Below the pieces are notes generated by a model, which worked only from the letters and a program-made list of their open reading frames with translations, was not told the origin of the DNA and searched no databases. Position numbers and translations under genes: made by a program. A stretch of 64,000 nt of DNA from Cycas panzhihuaensis (lineage: Eukaryota > Cycadophyta). This document shows, in pieces, positions 1-10,525 of the stretch. Position 1 is the stretch's first letter. Each line of letters opens with the position of its first letter. The stretch spans positions 35,347,741 through 35,411,740 of the forward strand of contig CM041465.1 in assembly GCA_023213395.1 (NCBI GenBank), in the 5' to 3' direction.

Positions 1-1616
1 TTTAGACTGTCCCTAGCCACCTAGACAGGAGGGCCAACCCCTCCCTGGCCTGCCACATCAACTTTCAAGGCTCCCAGAACCTAGATTATTGCCATTCTAG
101 CTCTCTGGTCCTGCACTGCTGTAAACTTAGCAGTACCGCAAAGTTACCACAGTGCGACTATTGCAAGTTATTTTTTTAAATCTGCCATAGTAATTCTCGC
201 TTTTTTTTCATGGAATTTCCACGTGGCCTCATGCCTAGCTCAGCCCTATTCGTACCCTATTCACTTGTTTAGGGTTGATATGGGTATAAAACCCAAAAAC
301 ACCATCATTTTACATCTCTTGGCTCTCCAACTCAACTTTCTACTATTGTTGTTTTTGCTATTTTCTTCCTTCCTTCCACAGGTGCATCTGCAATCCTGCG
401 CTTCCTATTGCTCCAGTTTAGGATCTACCTGCAATAGCTCTTCTCCGTGGTGCGAAACTCCTCTCCAAGCACTCTCAAGCAAGCTTGGCATGGTTCTCTT
501 CCAAATACGCCCCAGCAAGTGTCTCCTACAATCGCCTTTAGGGAAACCTCCTGCAAAACTTTGTAGGAACTCTTCTTCTTCACTGGTTGCAGGGGAAAAC
601 CTACCCTAGACTCAGCCCAGCAACCCTTCTTGCAGCCCCTTCTTGGAAGGGATAAACTTTTGTGTGTGCAGGCTTGAAGTGGTATCTCATGAAGGGAAAA
701 GGCGTTCGGATTCGGGTAAGCTTCACCCTCTTTTTTTCCTTTTTTTCCTTTTCTTTATTTTCTTCTTTTTTGTCCCGCTTGCTTTTTCGTAAGGGGAAGG
801 TAAGGAAGTCCCGACCTTCACATTGATCTTGATTGCACACCCATCAGCTGGCAAGAGGATGTGCGTTGTGCGTGGGTGAGGTCTTCCGTCGACTGCTACA
901 CCTCCCAGGTATGCACCATCTCTCTCTTCACCTCTCCATTTTCCTTTCTCGCTTTTATTTAAAATATGTGCTTTGGTTTAATAAATCACGTAAAAGCGAA
1001 AGGTTAATGATATTGGTCACTTGCATTTATATGTCATATGTTTGTCCCACGTAGGAAAAGGACATAGTAGGAACTCCACCCCTTCTCCTCTTCCTATTGA
1101 TCCAAACATACCCTTAGATGCATCCCGTTTAGCTTGGTTTGCTTGCACGCATAATACTTATTTTTCTACTCCCTTTTGTCTTTTAGTTGTTAAAGGGAGG
1201 ACGTAGCTTTAGCCCCCCTTTCCACTCTCTCTCTTGGTTTTATTTGCCTAGAACAAATAACTAAGGGAGGCCTACCTATATTGTAGGCCCTCACCTACCT
1301 CATCCACATTCGTTTTCCTTCATCATAGGGAAACTCCCTGAGGATTCCTCTTCTTCCCTTCCGGCCATCTAATGGTGGGAGGACCTTCCTCTCGAGACCA
1401 CCCAAGCTACCCCCCATATGCACTCTCCCTTCTGGATTGAAGGCTACTCTAAGGTAATTGGGTGCCATTCGCAGGTCCCAAACTCACACTCCGATGCACG
1501 GGGCGCCCTGCGTGGTGTTCTCTTTGCTTATAGGTTCTCGCCCACACCTCCAACATCAACTGTTGACTACTATCATTCCTATTGAGCATAATGACTATCC
1601 CATAGACGCGCATCCA
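1..1616 (+). repeat. 5' LTR of Tat-like element, partial (L1)
   Basis: This sequence is repeated at about 10915-12448. It covers the promoter part, the transcribed part and the 3' end CA at 1615-1616, one base before the primer site. The beginning, about 390 bp judged from L2, lies outside the window. A TATA box (TATAAA, 285-290) sits in the palindromic-looking context GGGTATAAAACCC and is conserved in L2. The short frames in this stretch are not conserved between LTR copies and are not called as genes. Confidence 0.8.
285..290 (+). promoter_or_regulatory. TATA box of Tat-like LTR L1
   Basis: The motif TATAAA occurs within GGGTATAAAACCC. The same motif is at 11153-11159 in L2, and a weaker form (GGGTTTAAAAACCC) lies near 14860 in L3. 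Conservation across three LTRs and a position upstream of the leader support a retrotransposon promoter. Confidence 0.6.
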
Positions 1617-1617
1617 C

Positions 1618-1636
1618 TGGCGACCATACTGGGGAC
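1618..1636 (+). other. Primer-binding site of Tat-like element
   Basis: TGGCGACCATACTGGGGA begins one base after the LTR-terminal CA. This form resembles the TGGCGCC...GGGGA primer sites of Tat and Athila elements rather than the tRNA-Met type TGGTATCAGAGC. The matching tRNA was not identified. The degenerate counterpart after L2 starts at 12450. Confidence 0.6.
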
Positions 1637-1857
1637 TTGCCAGTAAGGGAGCTAGTTCCTATCCCTTCCTGTTGGTACTGCTACCTTTTAGCGGTCTTCT
1701 CCACTTATCTCCTTCGTTGGGCAGCATCCAACATATACTTTACACTCCTTTTCCACTCTTCTGGTGTGTTGGCAAGTTTTGCATGCGATGCTTCTCACGT
1801 CACCTACGTGGTTTGCATCCATAATTAGAAGAACCAGCATATCATCTTCTTTCATCG

Positions 1858-3840
1858 TTGGATCCCAATTCGATAATGGAAGGATACGCTTCAGATTGGG
1901 TTTATCATGCCTTTGTTTCGGGAGCTCATGAGTTCCCCGCATCCATTCTGGGATCCACCCAAGAGGGTGATGATCCTATTTACTATTCAGGTGATCAGCA
2001 TCACCTACTTGATGCCCATCCCTTTACTCATAGAGTAGAAGGTCCATCTTCTCTTGAGATCCACCACCCAGTTGGTGATTCTTATTAGGAACGCCCTGAG
2101 GGGTCTACTTCGTTTGAGGTCCTGTCTACCTCTTACGATCACGTGGATACCTCTTCTACTAATGTGGTTAAATCCCTTAGCGAGCGTTTCCGTGCTACTC
2201 GTCTTCAATCACATCCCATATGGTTTGAAGATGTCTTGCGTGGTGGGGCACCCTCCTCATCCACGCATGTCCCACCATCTTCATTCGCATCTACACCTCC
2301 CATGACAAGTAACCCCTTTCTGCCTACACATTCGTCTCGCTCTATCTTTACATCTACCTTAAGGACATCTATCACACTCTCTACTTCTCATCCTGGTCCT
2401 AGCTCTTCAGGGCCCACTCGTAGTATGTCTTTCTCCCAGCTTGGGGTTAGCATACCTTTTCCTAGTCAAGCCAATGTGCCACTTCCTAACGTGGCACATG
2501 CATTTCCTAGTAGGCCTAGAGGTCCTACTAACACCCCTACTGCTAATCATGTGGGATCTGCTCCCACGTATACTCAAATCTAGCCTAGTGGTCCTTCTAT
2601 TTACGTAACCCCAGGCTATACTTCTCAATCTTGGGGGCACGGTAAAGGGAACCATATTCCAGCTTACAGGATGGACCCATTACATCCATATGGGGTTGCG
2701 CCACCCATAGGCAGCCCATATGGACAGAACTCGGTTCCCCACCTTTCCTTTCCATCATCCTGCATAGCTCATTACGCTGTGCCTTTGCAAGGAAACCCAA
2801 CTTCCTTCCAAAGCACTTACCCTCAAGTCCCTTTTCAACAAGGGACATTTCCTCAAGGAGGGATGGGCCTACCACCCCCATTCGTTCCTTGTCTATTACC
2901 TTCCAAATCATTTGCTGATCATATGGTCCAGGCGAGAGTACGTCCCTTCATGGATTATAGATCGGTACCATTATCTATTGAGGTGTTAAGAACCAACTTA
3001 CCGCCTCATCCCCTCGAAGTTCCTAAGTTCAATGGAACTTCATCACAGGATCCAGTAGAGCATGTCTGTAGTTTCTCAATGGCGTGCATAGACTACTAGG
3101 CCTATGATCGCATACTAATGAAATCATTTCTATGATCTCTATAAGGTGATGCCCTTAAATGGTTTTATCGCATGTCTGCCCATTCCATTTTCTCGTTCCA
3201 GCAACTTGTGGATGAATTTATCAACTATTTTGATGTGGCCCGTCCATTTGAAAGTGGAATGAAATCCATCCTTTCACTTAAACAAGGCCATGATGAGATG
3301 AATCCTGACTTTATGCGGCGATTCCATGACCTCCTCCATTCCACTAAGGCTATTTTACCCAAGGAATTGAAGAGGGATATCTTCGTTAATGCACTTCGCC
3401 CTAAAGTCCATGTGGAAGTCCTTAAGATGGGGGCAACCACATGTGATTCTGCCATCGCAAAGTGCTTAGTGCTTGAAGCTATTGAGATCCAGGCTGGTCT
3501 CAAGAAGCCTCTTAAGCCCTCACAACGACGTGAGGTACTAGCCCAAACCAAAGAAACCAAACCACAACAATCCACTGGGTCTTCTTCTCATCCGACTGAG
3601 AAGACCCTAGACCCGCTCACTTCTATTATACGTTCATTCAAACATACGATGAAGGAACTTAAACTGCAAGCCCCTTCATCACCCACTTCTAATAAACAAA
3701 TCCAACAAGCTGCTCTCTCTAAGGGTGGTAACACCCAGTCCTCTTAAGGAAGGAAGCCATATTCCTCGCTTGAGAAGAAGTGGTGTTCCATTCACGGGGA
3801 GTGTTTCCATGGCAACTCATGTTGTAGGGCTCAACATCTT
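1858..3840 (+). pseudogene. Tat-like gag polyprotein, decayed
   Basis: One reading frame runs from an ATG at 1858 through gag and into the protease, interrupted by stops near 2086, 2581, 3097 and 3135 and at 3745. The first half is rich in Ser, Thr and Pro. A conserved capsid-like block follows at about 3000-3480, with PLEVPKFNGTSSQDPVEHV, then GDALKWFYRM, FINYFDVARPF and MRRFHDLLHSTKAILP, matching the retrotransposon gag family (PF03732 type). A Cys/His cluster at about 3778-3835 (WCSIHGECFH...C) resembles the atypical zinc knuckle of Tat gag. The role would be capsid formation and RNA packaging. Stops are scattered rather than at one recoding site, so this is decay and not programmed readthrough. 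Confidence 0.75.
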
Positions 3841-4101
3841 AGGGGTGCCCCACAATATGACTCATCTCTTAAACGGGCCTCGAGGCCCAACCTAAACCAA
3901 CCAGTCCACAAGGATCCATTCCCCAAGCATGGGGAGTGTGATTGTAATGGTCAACCCAAAAGCAACCGGAACCAGGGAAGATCTCTGAATTTCTGTCCTT
4001 CACGTGATAAAGGGAAGGGCGCTCAGGATTCGTTTTCTTCCTCACGTTCCCCCGACCGTCGTACTCCCTCACCTTCGCGGTCCCGGAATAAGGGAAAGAA
4101 T

Positions 4102-4876
4102 GTGATCCAAATGCTTAAGGCCACCCCCTTATATGCCTTAACTTGGTCTCAAGCTACTAAAGAGGCAGCTAGCGCCTCTTCTTCTGCTCCACACTCTGAT
4201 CCTCTTCCGGAAACCTCCCTTCCAGAAGTCCCGTTACTTCTCAAGACTATTCCCATTCGTCTAGGTCACTACGATTTCAGAAGAGCCCTTCCCCAATGCA
4301 CAGTAAAGGGGAAGGCCTTTTGTGTCATCGACAAGCTTTGTACCGTGGCTGCTGGGATGTCCATTATGGACGTCTTGAGAAGTTGTCCTGAACAACAGAC
4401 ACTCCTTTTGGAAGCTTTAGGGTTGGGTGACGCACCTATTCACGCTTTAGGTATTACCCAAATCCATGAGCTTATCATTTCCTTTGACCCTAAAGACCTT
4501 CCCCCCGCTTGTGAAAGGGAACGCCAATGGAACTTCCCTTTCACCATCACTATTGACACCCCAGACTGTACCTTGCAAAGGACCATTGTTGACAACAATT
4601 CTTCCGTTAATGCCATGCCCTTGCGCGTTATGCAAGAGCTTGGCATTTCTGCCTTGGAACCTGTTCCAATGCCAAGGCTACGACGGTAGCAAAAAGACTC
4701 CATTGGGATCTATTTCGATCCTGCTCACTCTCGAGGGCAAGACTGTCCTTACCAACATTGTAGTCCTTAACGTAGACGTCAACTACAATCTTCTTTTGGG
4801 TCGACCATGGCTCGATCAGATGGGAGCCATGTGTTCGACCCACTGGAGGAAACTTAAGTTCGTCCACGATGGATAA
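4102..4876 (+). pseudogene. Tat-like aspartic protease (retropepsin), frameshifted
   Basis: This continues the gag frame to 4689, then the homologous sequence resumes in another frame up to 4876. The active-site region reads IVDNNSSVNAMPLRVMQELG at about 4585-4644, aligning with the DTGSSVN-type motif of plant retropepsins but with the catalytic Asp-Thr-Gly changed to Asp-Asn-Asn. The C-terminal flap region LLLGRPWLDQMGAMCST, followed by KLKFVHDG, is typical of Tat protease and lies after the frameshift. The enzyme would cleave the gag-pol polyprotein. The frameshift and the altered active site make this copy inactive. Confidence 0.75.
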
Positions 4877-5429
4877 ATGAGGGTTGTTTCCCGTGAATGC
4901 CCACCTATTAAACAAACTCGGCCTACCAACCAAGCAAGCCATGGTCATATGAAGGGGGACAAAGGCCCTTCTACTCATGCCTCGGCTTGCTCCATCGGCA
5001 TATCTGATTCATCCGATCTTGAAGAAGATCCTACATCTTCTTCCTCTAGCCTTACTCACTTTGCTCCTATTGGTGTCAGGAGCTACATGTACCTTGCCTT
5101 GTTTAGTGACGACGAGTCCCATGGCGAGGATGAGGACTTTCCTCACCCCGTCTCCTTCCTCTGTACTAGTAGGAGGCGCCCTTCCTATTCTAGGTCCGAA
5201 CCTAGAATTCCTTTTATTTGAGAGACCAATCATCCCCTTGTGTCACATGTTGTTGCATGCATTGACCCACAGGTCCTTGATTCTTCCTCTCCATCACCCC
5301 CCGTAGGTGATGGCCTTGAGGAATTCCTTTTGCTCCTTCCGAGGAGCCCCTTCCTGACTCTCCCTTAGAGTCTTTTGGGGATGTTGGGCAGCCTACTGAC
5401 CATCGTGGTCATGCCGCTCCCACTTCCTC
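4877..5429 (+). other. Acidic spacer downstream of protease and deletion junction
   Basis: An open frame continues to 5221 with Ser-rich and acidic runs, including SDSSDLEEDPTSSSSS and SDDESHGEDED, the kind of spacer that separates protease from RT in Tat elements. No RT block (FxDDILV, primer grip) and no RNase H follow. Within a further 200 nt the sequence is already integrase C-terminus, so the catalytic core of pol was removed by an internal deletion between about 5340 and 5540. Confidence 0.5.
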
Positions 5430-5901
5430 CAACATCTCATCTATTTGAAGTAACGTCATCCACGGAGTGGATTACTTCGAAGATAATGATGCTTTACTTG
5501 AGCACTTAGCAGGCTCCGTGCCCAACCTAGTCGAGATTCCCTCTCTATGAGTTTCCCTTCAAGGTCTCATCAATGAGGAATTGATCCATCAGGCTCGCCT
5601 CTTAGACCTCGAGGCCTTGGATGAGAGACGTTTAGTCGTTTACCAGGCTAACCTCGCATCCAAGGCCTGCTTGCAAAGGACCTACGATAAACACCTTTGT
5701 TCTCATCCTTTGTATCTTGGGGACCACGTCCTCAAGTTAGAATATCTCCACGACTGCTTGACTAAATTCGGACCTAAATGGGTTGGCCCCTTTGTCGTTC
5801 TCGAGAGTCTCGATAACGGTGCCTATAGGATCGCCACCCTAGAGGGCCTTAAGTTTGAGAAAGCTGTTAACGAGAAATTCCTCAAGAAATTCTATACATG
5901 A
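5430..5901 (+). pseudogene. Integrase C-terminal region of Tat-like element
   Basis: The frame ending at 5901 carries LDERRLVVYQANLASKACLQ and then the diagnostic FGPKWVGPFVVLESLDNGAYR block of Ty3/Gypsy integrase C-termini (GPF/Y-type module). An upstream stop at about 5548 breaks the link to VSLQGLINEELIHQ. The HHCC zinc domain and the D,D,E catalytic core are absent. The module normally contributes to DNA binding and target choice. Its position just before a long 3' region is normal for Gypsy elements, in which integrase is the last pol domain. Confidence 0.8.
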
Positions 5902-6642
5902 CTTTGTCGTCACCTCATTCACACTTTGAAATGGACCTAAACTGCCATCCTAAGTTGTCCCCATTCCTCCTGACCATAAGCGGAATGCCAGCTTAGGGTG
6001 GCTCTCTCATTCCTCTTTGGTTACTCTTGCGAAACCCTTGTTCCCATTACTTTTGGGAACCTGTCCTCCTATTTGGGCATCCCCCAATTAGGATGACATT
6101 TTGGGGTGCTGTCACTCCCGTCCTATTTGGCATTTCCTTTGCATATCCCGCTATGCTCTCATGTGGACATGTGTGTTGCCCTATTTCCTAGCCTCATATG
6201 TATCTATTTCCTCCACTCATGGTGATCATGTGTGCTCCTGTTAGGAATATGGTCCCACATGAAAAGAAATGCACATAACTTAAATAAATATCATAACACA
6301 TAACTCGTAACAATAATCAACTCAAAGTGCAATCATACATATCCTTGTGCATCCATGCACCCCCATACATACACACACATAAACGTGTAAACTAAAACAT
6401 ACGCATCATCATATATCAATTGGGGTATCAATCACCCTGTCTATATACATCAGAATAATCATGTGTCATATCATACAAATGGTATGGTACATCATCCGTG
6501 GGAAGCCAGTGTCCTTGCAGGGAGGGTACAATCATGTGACTACATATGGTGACTCCCTGGAGGTTCGTGCTTTCCCGTAGCTAAAACAAAACTCCTATAT
6601 ACTACTCTATTGTTGCCCCGCCCTTGGGGCATCGTCTCCTGG
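5902..6642 (+). other. Non-coding 3' region between integrase and antisense PMD gene
   Basis: I see no gene here. The first 330 nt are neutral in composition, and 6240-6480 is AT-rich with CATA- and ACAC-like simple stretches. Because the PMD gene ends at about 6643 on the minus strand, this would be its 3' flank and could carry its polyadenylation signals, although no clear signal was identified. Confidence 0.4.
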
Positions 6643-9032
6643 TCAATGTGATCCCTCTCCTCGGGACCACATCCCTCTGAGACTCCTCCTCAGTCTCCGG
6701 GAGCCTCCTGCTCTGCTCTCCTCATCCCGTGGCCTCCTCGGGGTCATTGCCACCGTGTGGGTATATGCCCTACTCTGCACTGACCTCGATGCCACCTCAT
6801 CTACTAGTCGATCGTATCGGGCTTGGATACGATCCTGATCCATCTCTACGCTGCGAAGCCTCTCCTCCATCCCTCTGAGACGCTCCTCCATCACTGCTTG
6901 CCGGATGCGGCCCTCCATATCCCCTCTAGCTCCTCCTTGAGCCTCCAGTACTTGTACCCAACTCTGTAGGGCATCCCTCTCAGCTTGGATGGTATCCAAC
7001 TCTGCCTGCTATCGTCCCGCACATGCCTTGTGCTCCTGGGACTCCACAATCCATATGTCTCTCGCCCTTATCAATGGGGCAAATGCTGCTATGTGGCCGC
7101 CTGCCGATCTGGGCTCAACGCCTACCTGGATGGGAGGCTATCCCTCTGCGTAGGCCTAAGGGAATATCTCTTAGACTACTGCCTCCACCAATCTCTAGAT
7201 ATCTGTTATACCTGTAATCCAACATCATGTATCAGTACATGTCCATACATATATCAAACCAAAACCAAACTATATATATCTAGAAATCAAATGACGACAG
7301 GAGAAGGTTATGTCTCACCTGGTGCGGCTGTCGGCTCTTTTACTCGGGTGACTGCCTCTGCCTCAGGCACTCCACCAGTTGTAGGTACCTCCTCCTCCTC
7401 GGGTACCTCCTTGGCCACTGCCTCAGCAACTGGGGCGTTCCTCCTCTCCTCGGCTAGTGTAGCCGCCTCTCTAGATCTCCTGATGATCCACAACCTACGG
7501 GCCCATGTCACTGGACCCCTGCTCTCCTCTACAGCTCCTAAGGGCCTGCCTCTCCACCTGTAGCCCCTGATGGACCTGCCTCTCTACCTGCGGTCCCTGA
7601 TGGACCTGCCTCCCCTGTAGCTCGTGATGGGTTGGGCCCATCACCTCCATCGATGCCCTCGTCATCTCCTGGGGGCACTCCTACCTCGCTTGCCTCATCG
7701 TCACTATCCCACCTCATAGCTATGTACGGGTCTGTTATGTAATCAGTCATGGTGAGGAGGTATAGCGATGTGGCCTTCATTGAGCGATGGACGTGAGCTT
7801 GGTCCTCGGTCCCTCTAAACCTAGTCTGCCACCTCTGTACCATCGGGACCCACTCTGGAATAAGGTGTGGTCCCCCTGTCGGCGCCACTGCTCCAAAGTA
7901 GTTAAAAAAATAGCACTGTAGTAGCATATTATATGGCAATCCACCCCTCCCTGCTGCCCGAATGGCATCTAGTTGTGCCACGAGGTTCGCCGCTATGAGG
8001 GTAGCCCAATCCATCCTCTCTCCTGCCTCGCACTGGCGCACTGTGTCCATCCAACCACCGGGTATGTCCCTATAGTACTATTTCTAGGATATCTCGAACA
8101 GAATGTACAATGTAATCATTTTCCTCATACGAGGAACCCCCAACATCACCATGCTCTAGAGAGGTATCCCTCGCCTCTCCTACCTGTCCGAGCCTATGAA
8201 ATAAGTAGCAGCCTCCCTGTGTGCTACCTCATTGCTGGGCAACGCTCCTAGTGTCATTGGCCTCGCTGTCGCCGGTACCCCTAGTATCCTCCTAACATCC
8301 CCCAGTGTCACCGATACATCCCCTACTTGGGGTAGGTGGAAGACATGTCTCTGCCTGTCCCAATGAGCTACTAATAATCTTTGATATGATGTGTACTGGG
8401 ATGTCTTCGTGACCTTCAGTAGGCCACATCTCAATAATATATACCTGTCCTCCCTCGACATCATCTCAATGAAACTGAGCATAGCCATACTTATGGAGCA
8501 TAGCCATACCTACCTCTCTACCTGCAAAATACCATGAAACAAGTTAGAACTTGACCCCTGACCATCCCTCGACCTCTAAACTGTCTCTCAGCCTTATTCA
8601 GTTGAGATTTGGAGACCTCCAGGCCCCCATCTTCATTTTTTAGCTGTTCTACCTTCGCACTATGCCAAACTTCACGGTATCGCGGAGTTTGGCCGGGGTC
8701 CCGCGGTAATCGGGGCCCTGCGGCAATGATCGCGGCACCGTGATCTTTGTCGCAATGCGAACGTCACCCCCCCGGCCCCTCAAAGGAGGGTTTCACCTTA
8801 AAAAACCAAATTTTTCTTCCAACGGGCCACAGTCGGGCCCGCTGGGACCAGGGCTACCTAATGCCCCGATCCCGCCTCTCTCTGGGTCCAATTTAGACTT
8901 CTGGAGATCCTCTTTCGCCTATGTGGGGCCCAAAATCTATACAAGAAACTACCAAAAGCATTGAACTTCAAATTGTGAGATGGAGTATGGTTTCGAGGAT
9001 CCACTCACTGGGTCCAGTCAAGCGCTCGCCAT
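6643..9032 (-). pseudogene. Antisense plant mobile domain (PMD) gene, copy 1, multi-exon, decayed
   Basis: The minus strand carries a gene unrelated to gag or pol. Exon 1 (9032-9009) is 8 codons with a TGA. Exon 2 starts at 8521 and encodes FIEMMSREDRYILLRCGLLK, then HVFHLPQVGDVSVTLGDVRR and ILGVPATARPMTLG, the hallmark core of the plant mobile domain (aminotransferase-like family, PF10536). A second block (about 8092-7538) reads PGGWMDTVRQCEAGERMDW and ends in a Gly/Pro/acidic repeat tail. A third (7511-7319) and a coiled-coil-like Glu/Arg-rich block (6999-6643) follow, the latter after a plausible 107-nt intron (7318-7212). PMD proteins such as Arabidopsis MAIN and MAIL1 affect gene silencing, and PMDs are also known in plant transposons. 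Stops near 8510, 8184 and between blocks show decay. The link between blocks 2 and 3 is uncertain. Confidence 0.7.
8522..9008 (-). other. Intron 1 of PMD gene copy 1
   Basis: The donor CCA|GTGAGTGG is at 9008-9007 and the acceptor TATTTTGCAG|GTA ends at 8522, preceded by a TTCTAAC branch-like motif. Exon 1 is 24 nt and the junction is phase 0. Copy 2 has the same donor (CTA|GTGAGTGG), the same acceptor (TGTTTTGCAG|GTT), the same exon length and the same phase with a 496-nt intron, although the intron sequences have diverged. Confidence 0.65.
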
Positions 9033-9190
9033 CTCATCTCTACGGTCCCAACGGCTATCTCGTGGCCTCGATCTAACAGTCGGATCTCTCTTTGTGTGCC
9101 TTCAAAGTCGGGTGGCACTTCACTGCGTAAGGGAAGGGCTCTAGATTTGTTTGAGAGCCCATGCAAATGAATTCTATTTTCATCAATTTT

Positions 9191-9200
9191 CCTTATATAG
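9191..9200 (-). promoter_or_regulatory. TATA box of antisense PMD gene, copy 1
   Basis: On the minus strand this reads CTATATAAGG, about 160 nt upstream of the exon 1 ATG (9032), directly preceded by a GC block (GGGGCCCCCGC). The same arrangement is at 13690-13699 in copy 2. The motif would also read as TATATAG on the plus strand toward the RNase H frame, so a divergent promoter is possible, but the minus-strand match is better. Confidence 0.55.
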
Positions 9201-9739
9201 GCGGGGGCCCCGACGGGCACCCTCTCCGTTTCCAATTCTATGGCAGCCATTGAGATTGTTTCTCACCCCTGATCATCTTTGTCATCTGGCCCTATTTCTC
9301 GTTGCGCTTCCAAAGGCTCTGTTTCCGTCCATTCCTTTAGACGCATTTATGGTGCATCGCCGATGCATTTTTTATAGGGCCCTTCTATCTCGTGTTACGT
9401 GCCACTCCCGTGCATGCCCGAGTTTATACTCATTTGGCTCATTTCACCATCCTAGACTCGGTTTTGCAGCTCGTTCCTGCCCCTAGGATCTCCAAAGGGA
9501 ATGCTCCCTTCGTTTGGAATCATTCTTTGCTTTCTTAAGCAACCTTTGGCATCCCACGGTGCTCTTTTGCCGCCCGCTCTCAGCCAGTGGTTGGATAGCC
9601 TACTCCTGTCCTTGGATAGCCTCATTGTTAGGTCCTCCTACCCTTTACGGCCATTGTTGCTTGCCATACGAGCCTCTTTTATCTCGACTCCTACATTATC
9701 ATACATTTTCTCTACCTAGACATTTTGTTTTAATCGTCT
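9201..9739 (+). other. Leader between PMD promoter and RNase H
   Basis: About 540 nt of pyrimidine-rich sequence has short frames that are not preserved in the second copy (13700-14264). It keeps the two genes apart and could be the untranslated leader of the RNase H transcript. No conserved protein was seen. Confidence 0.35.
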
Positions 9740-10140
9740 ATGACTCTTTTCATCTTTACCGACGATGGAAGCCATGGTAATCCTGAACCTTTTGCCACTG
9801 CATGGATTCTTCGCGGCCCTTTCGGACATGATTTTCTGCGTTCTGGAATCTTCCTCCCCGAGGCCACCAATAACGAAGCTGAGTACACGTCCGTTATTGA
9901 AGCCCTCATTGATGCACTCTGTTTCCATCATGGATCTATTATTCTCCTTTGCAACTCCCAAGTGGTGGTGTCCCATCTCACCTAGGATTACCAGGTGCGA
10001 TGCCCTCACTTGAGAGCCCTCGCTTCGACCACCAGATCTCTGCTAGCTAATTTCCAGTCTGTCGACATCTGACATATCCCTTGGGCCCTCAACGTTGAGG
10101 CGGACAACCTCGTTCGCCTCATCCTTGAGTGCCGCTTTCC
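9740..10140 (+). pseudogene. Archaeal-like RNase H of Tat element, copy 1
   Basis: The frame begins MTLFIFTDDGSHGNP and continues with ATAWILRGPFG, FLPEATNNEAEYTSVIEAL, LLCNSQVVVSHLT, a stop (9983), DYQVRCPHLRAL, a second stop, HIPWALNVEADNLVRLIL. This is a complete RNase H fold order. The first Asp (TDDGS), the Glu (NNEAEY) and the last Asp (EAD) are present, but the third acidic residue is Asn (CNSQ for DSQ). The NNEAEY-type sequence is that of the second, archaeal-like RNase H of the Tat lineage, which helps remove the RNA strand during reverse transcription. Usually that domain lies between RT and integrase, whereas here it is 3.8 kb beyond integrase. Confidence 0.75.
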
Positions 10141-10511
10141 TCTCCTTGTTGATCACCCCTGAGACTTGCCCGGTCGCTCTGTCACCCAAGTCTCTGGCTG
10201 TCACATAGATCACTTTGTGATCCGTTCACACCTTTGAAAACTAGTTGCTAATGAGGTTAAACTATGGCGACTAACAAGTTTGCTCATCCACCTGACATCA
10301 TCATGCACTTCTCTTTGCACTTTTGCAATGGGGGTAGCCCCTATGTTGTCACCACCCTTGTCCTCGTATCCACGCGTTCTGCCATGACACTTACCGGCAC
10401 CCTTGACTCTTGTTATAATCATGATTTATATATATACATACACATGTGCTACTGACAGTTTTGTTGCCAGCATTCTCCGTCGCACCATGCTTCTGAGCAA
10501 CGAGGCTCTGC
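10141..10511 (+). other. 3' untranslated stretch before polypurine tract
   Basis: No gene is recognised. The sequence falls between the RNase H remnant and the polypurine tract and includes a short TATATATACATACACA run near 10428. Confidence 0.3.
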
Positions 10512-10512
10512 T

Positions 10513-10525
10513 ACCAAGGGGGCAG
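10513..10525 (+). other. Polypurine tract of Tat-like element
   Basis: CCAAGGGGGCAG immediately precedes TGTTTCCTGG, the inferred first bases of the 3' LTR. This is the expected plus-strand primer position. The exact boundary is inferred, since the corresponding start of L1 is outside the window. Confidence 0.55.

Noticed and set aside
1858-4689. Single gag-protease frame with several stops, perhaps programmed readthrough
   Set aside because: Stops are at four or more unrelated places, including the middle of the capsid block, and the protease active site is altered. Decay explains it better.
9005-9250. Minus-strand 81-codon frame as first exon of the PMD gene
   Set aside because: Its frame is not kept in copy 2, and splicing from it would be out of phase. 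The short ATG exon at 9032 or 13529 is in phase in both copies.
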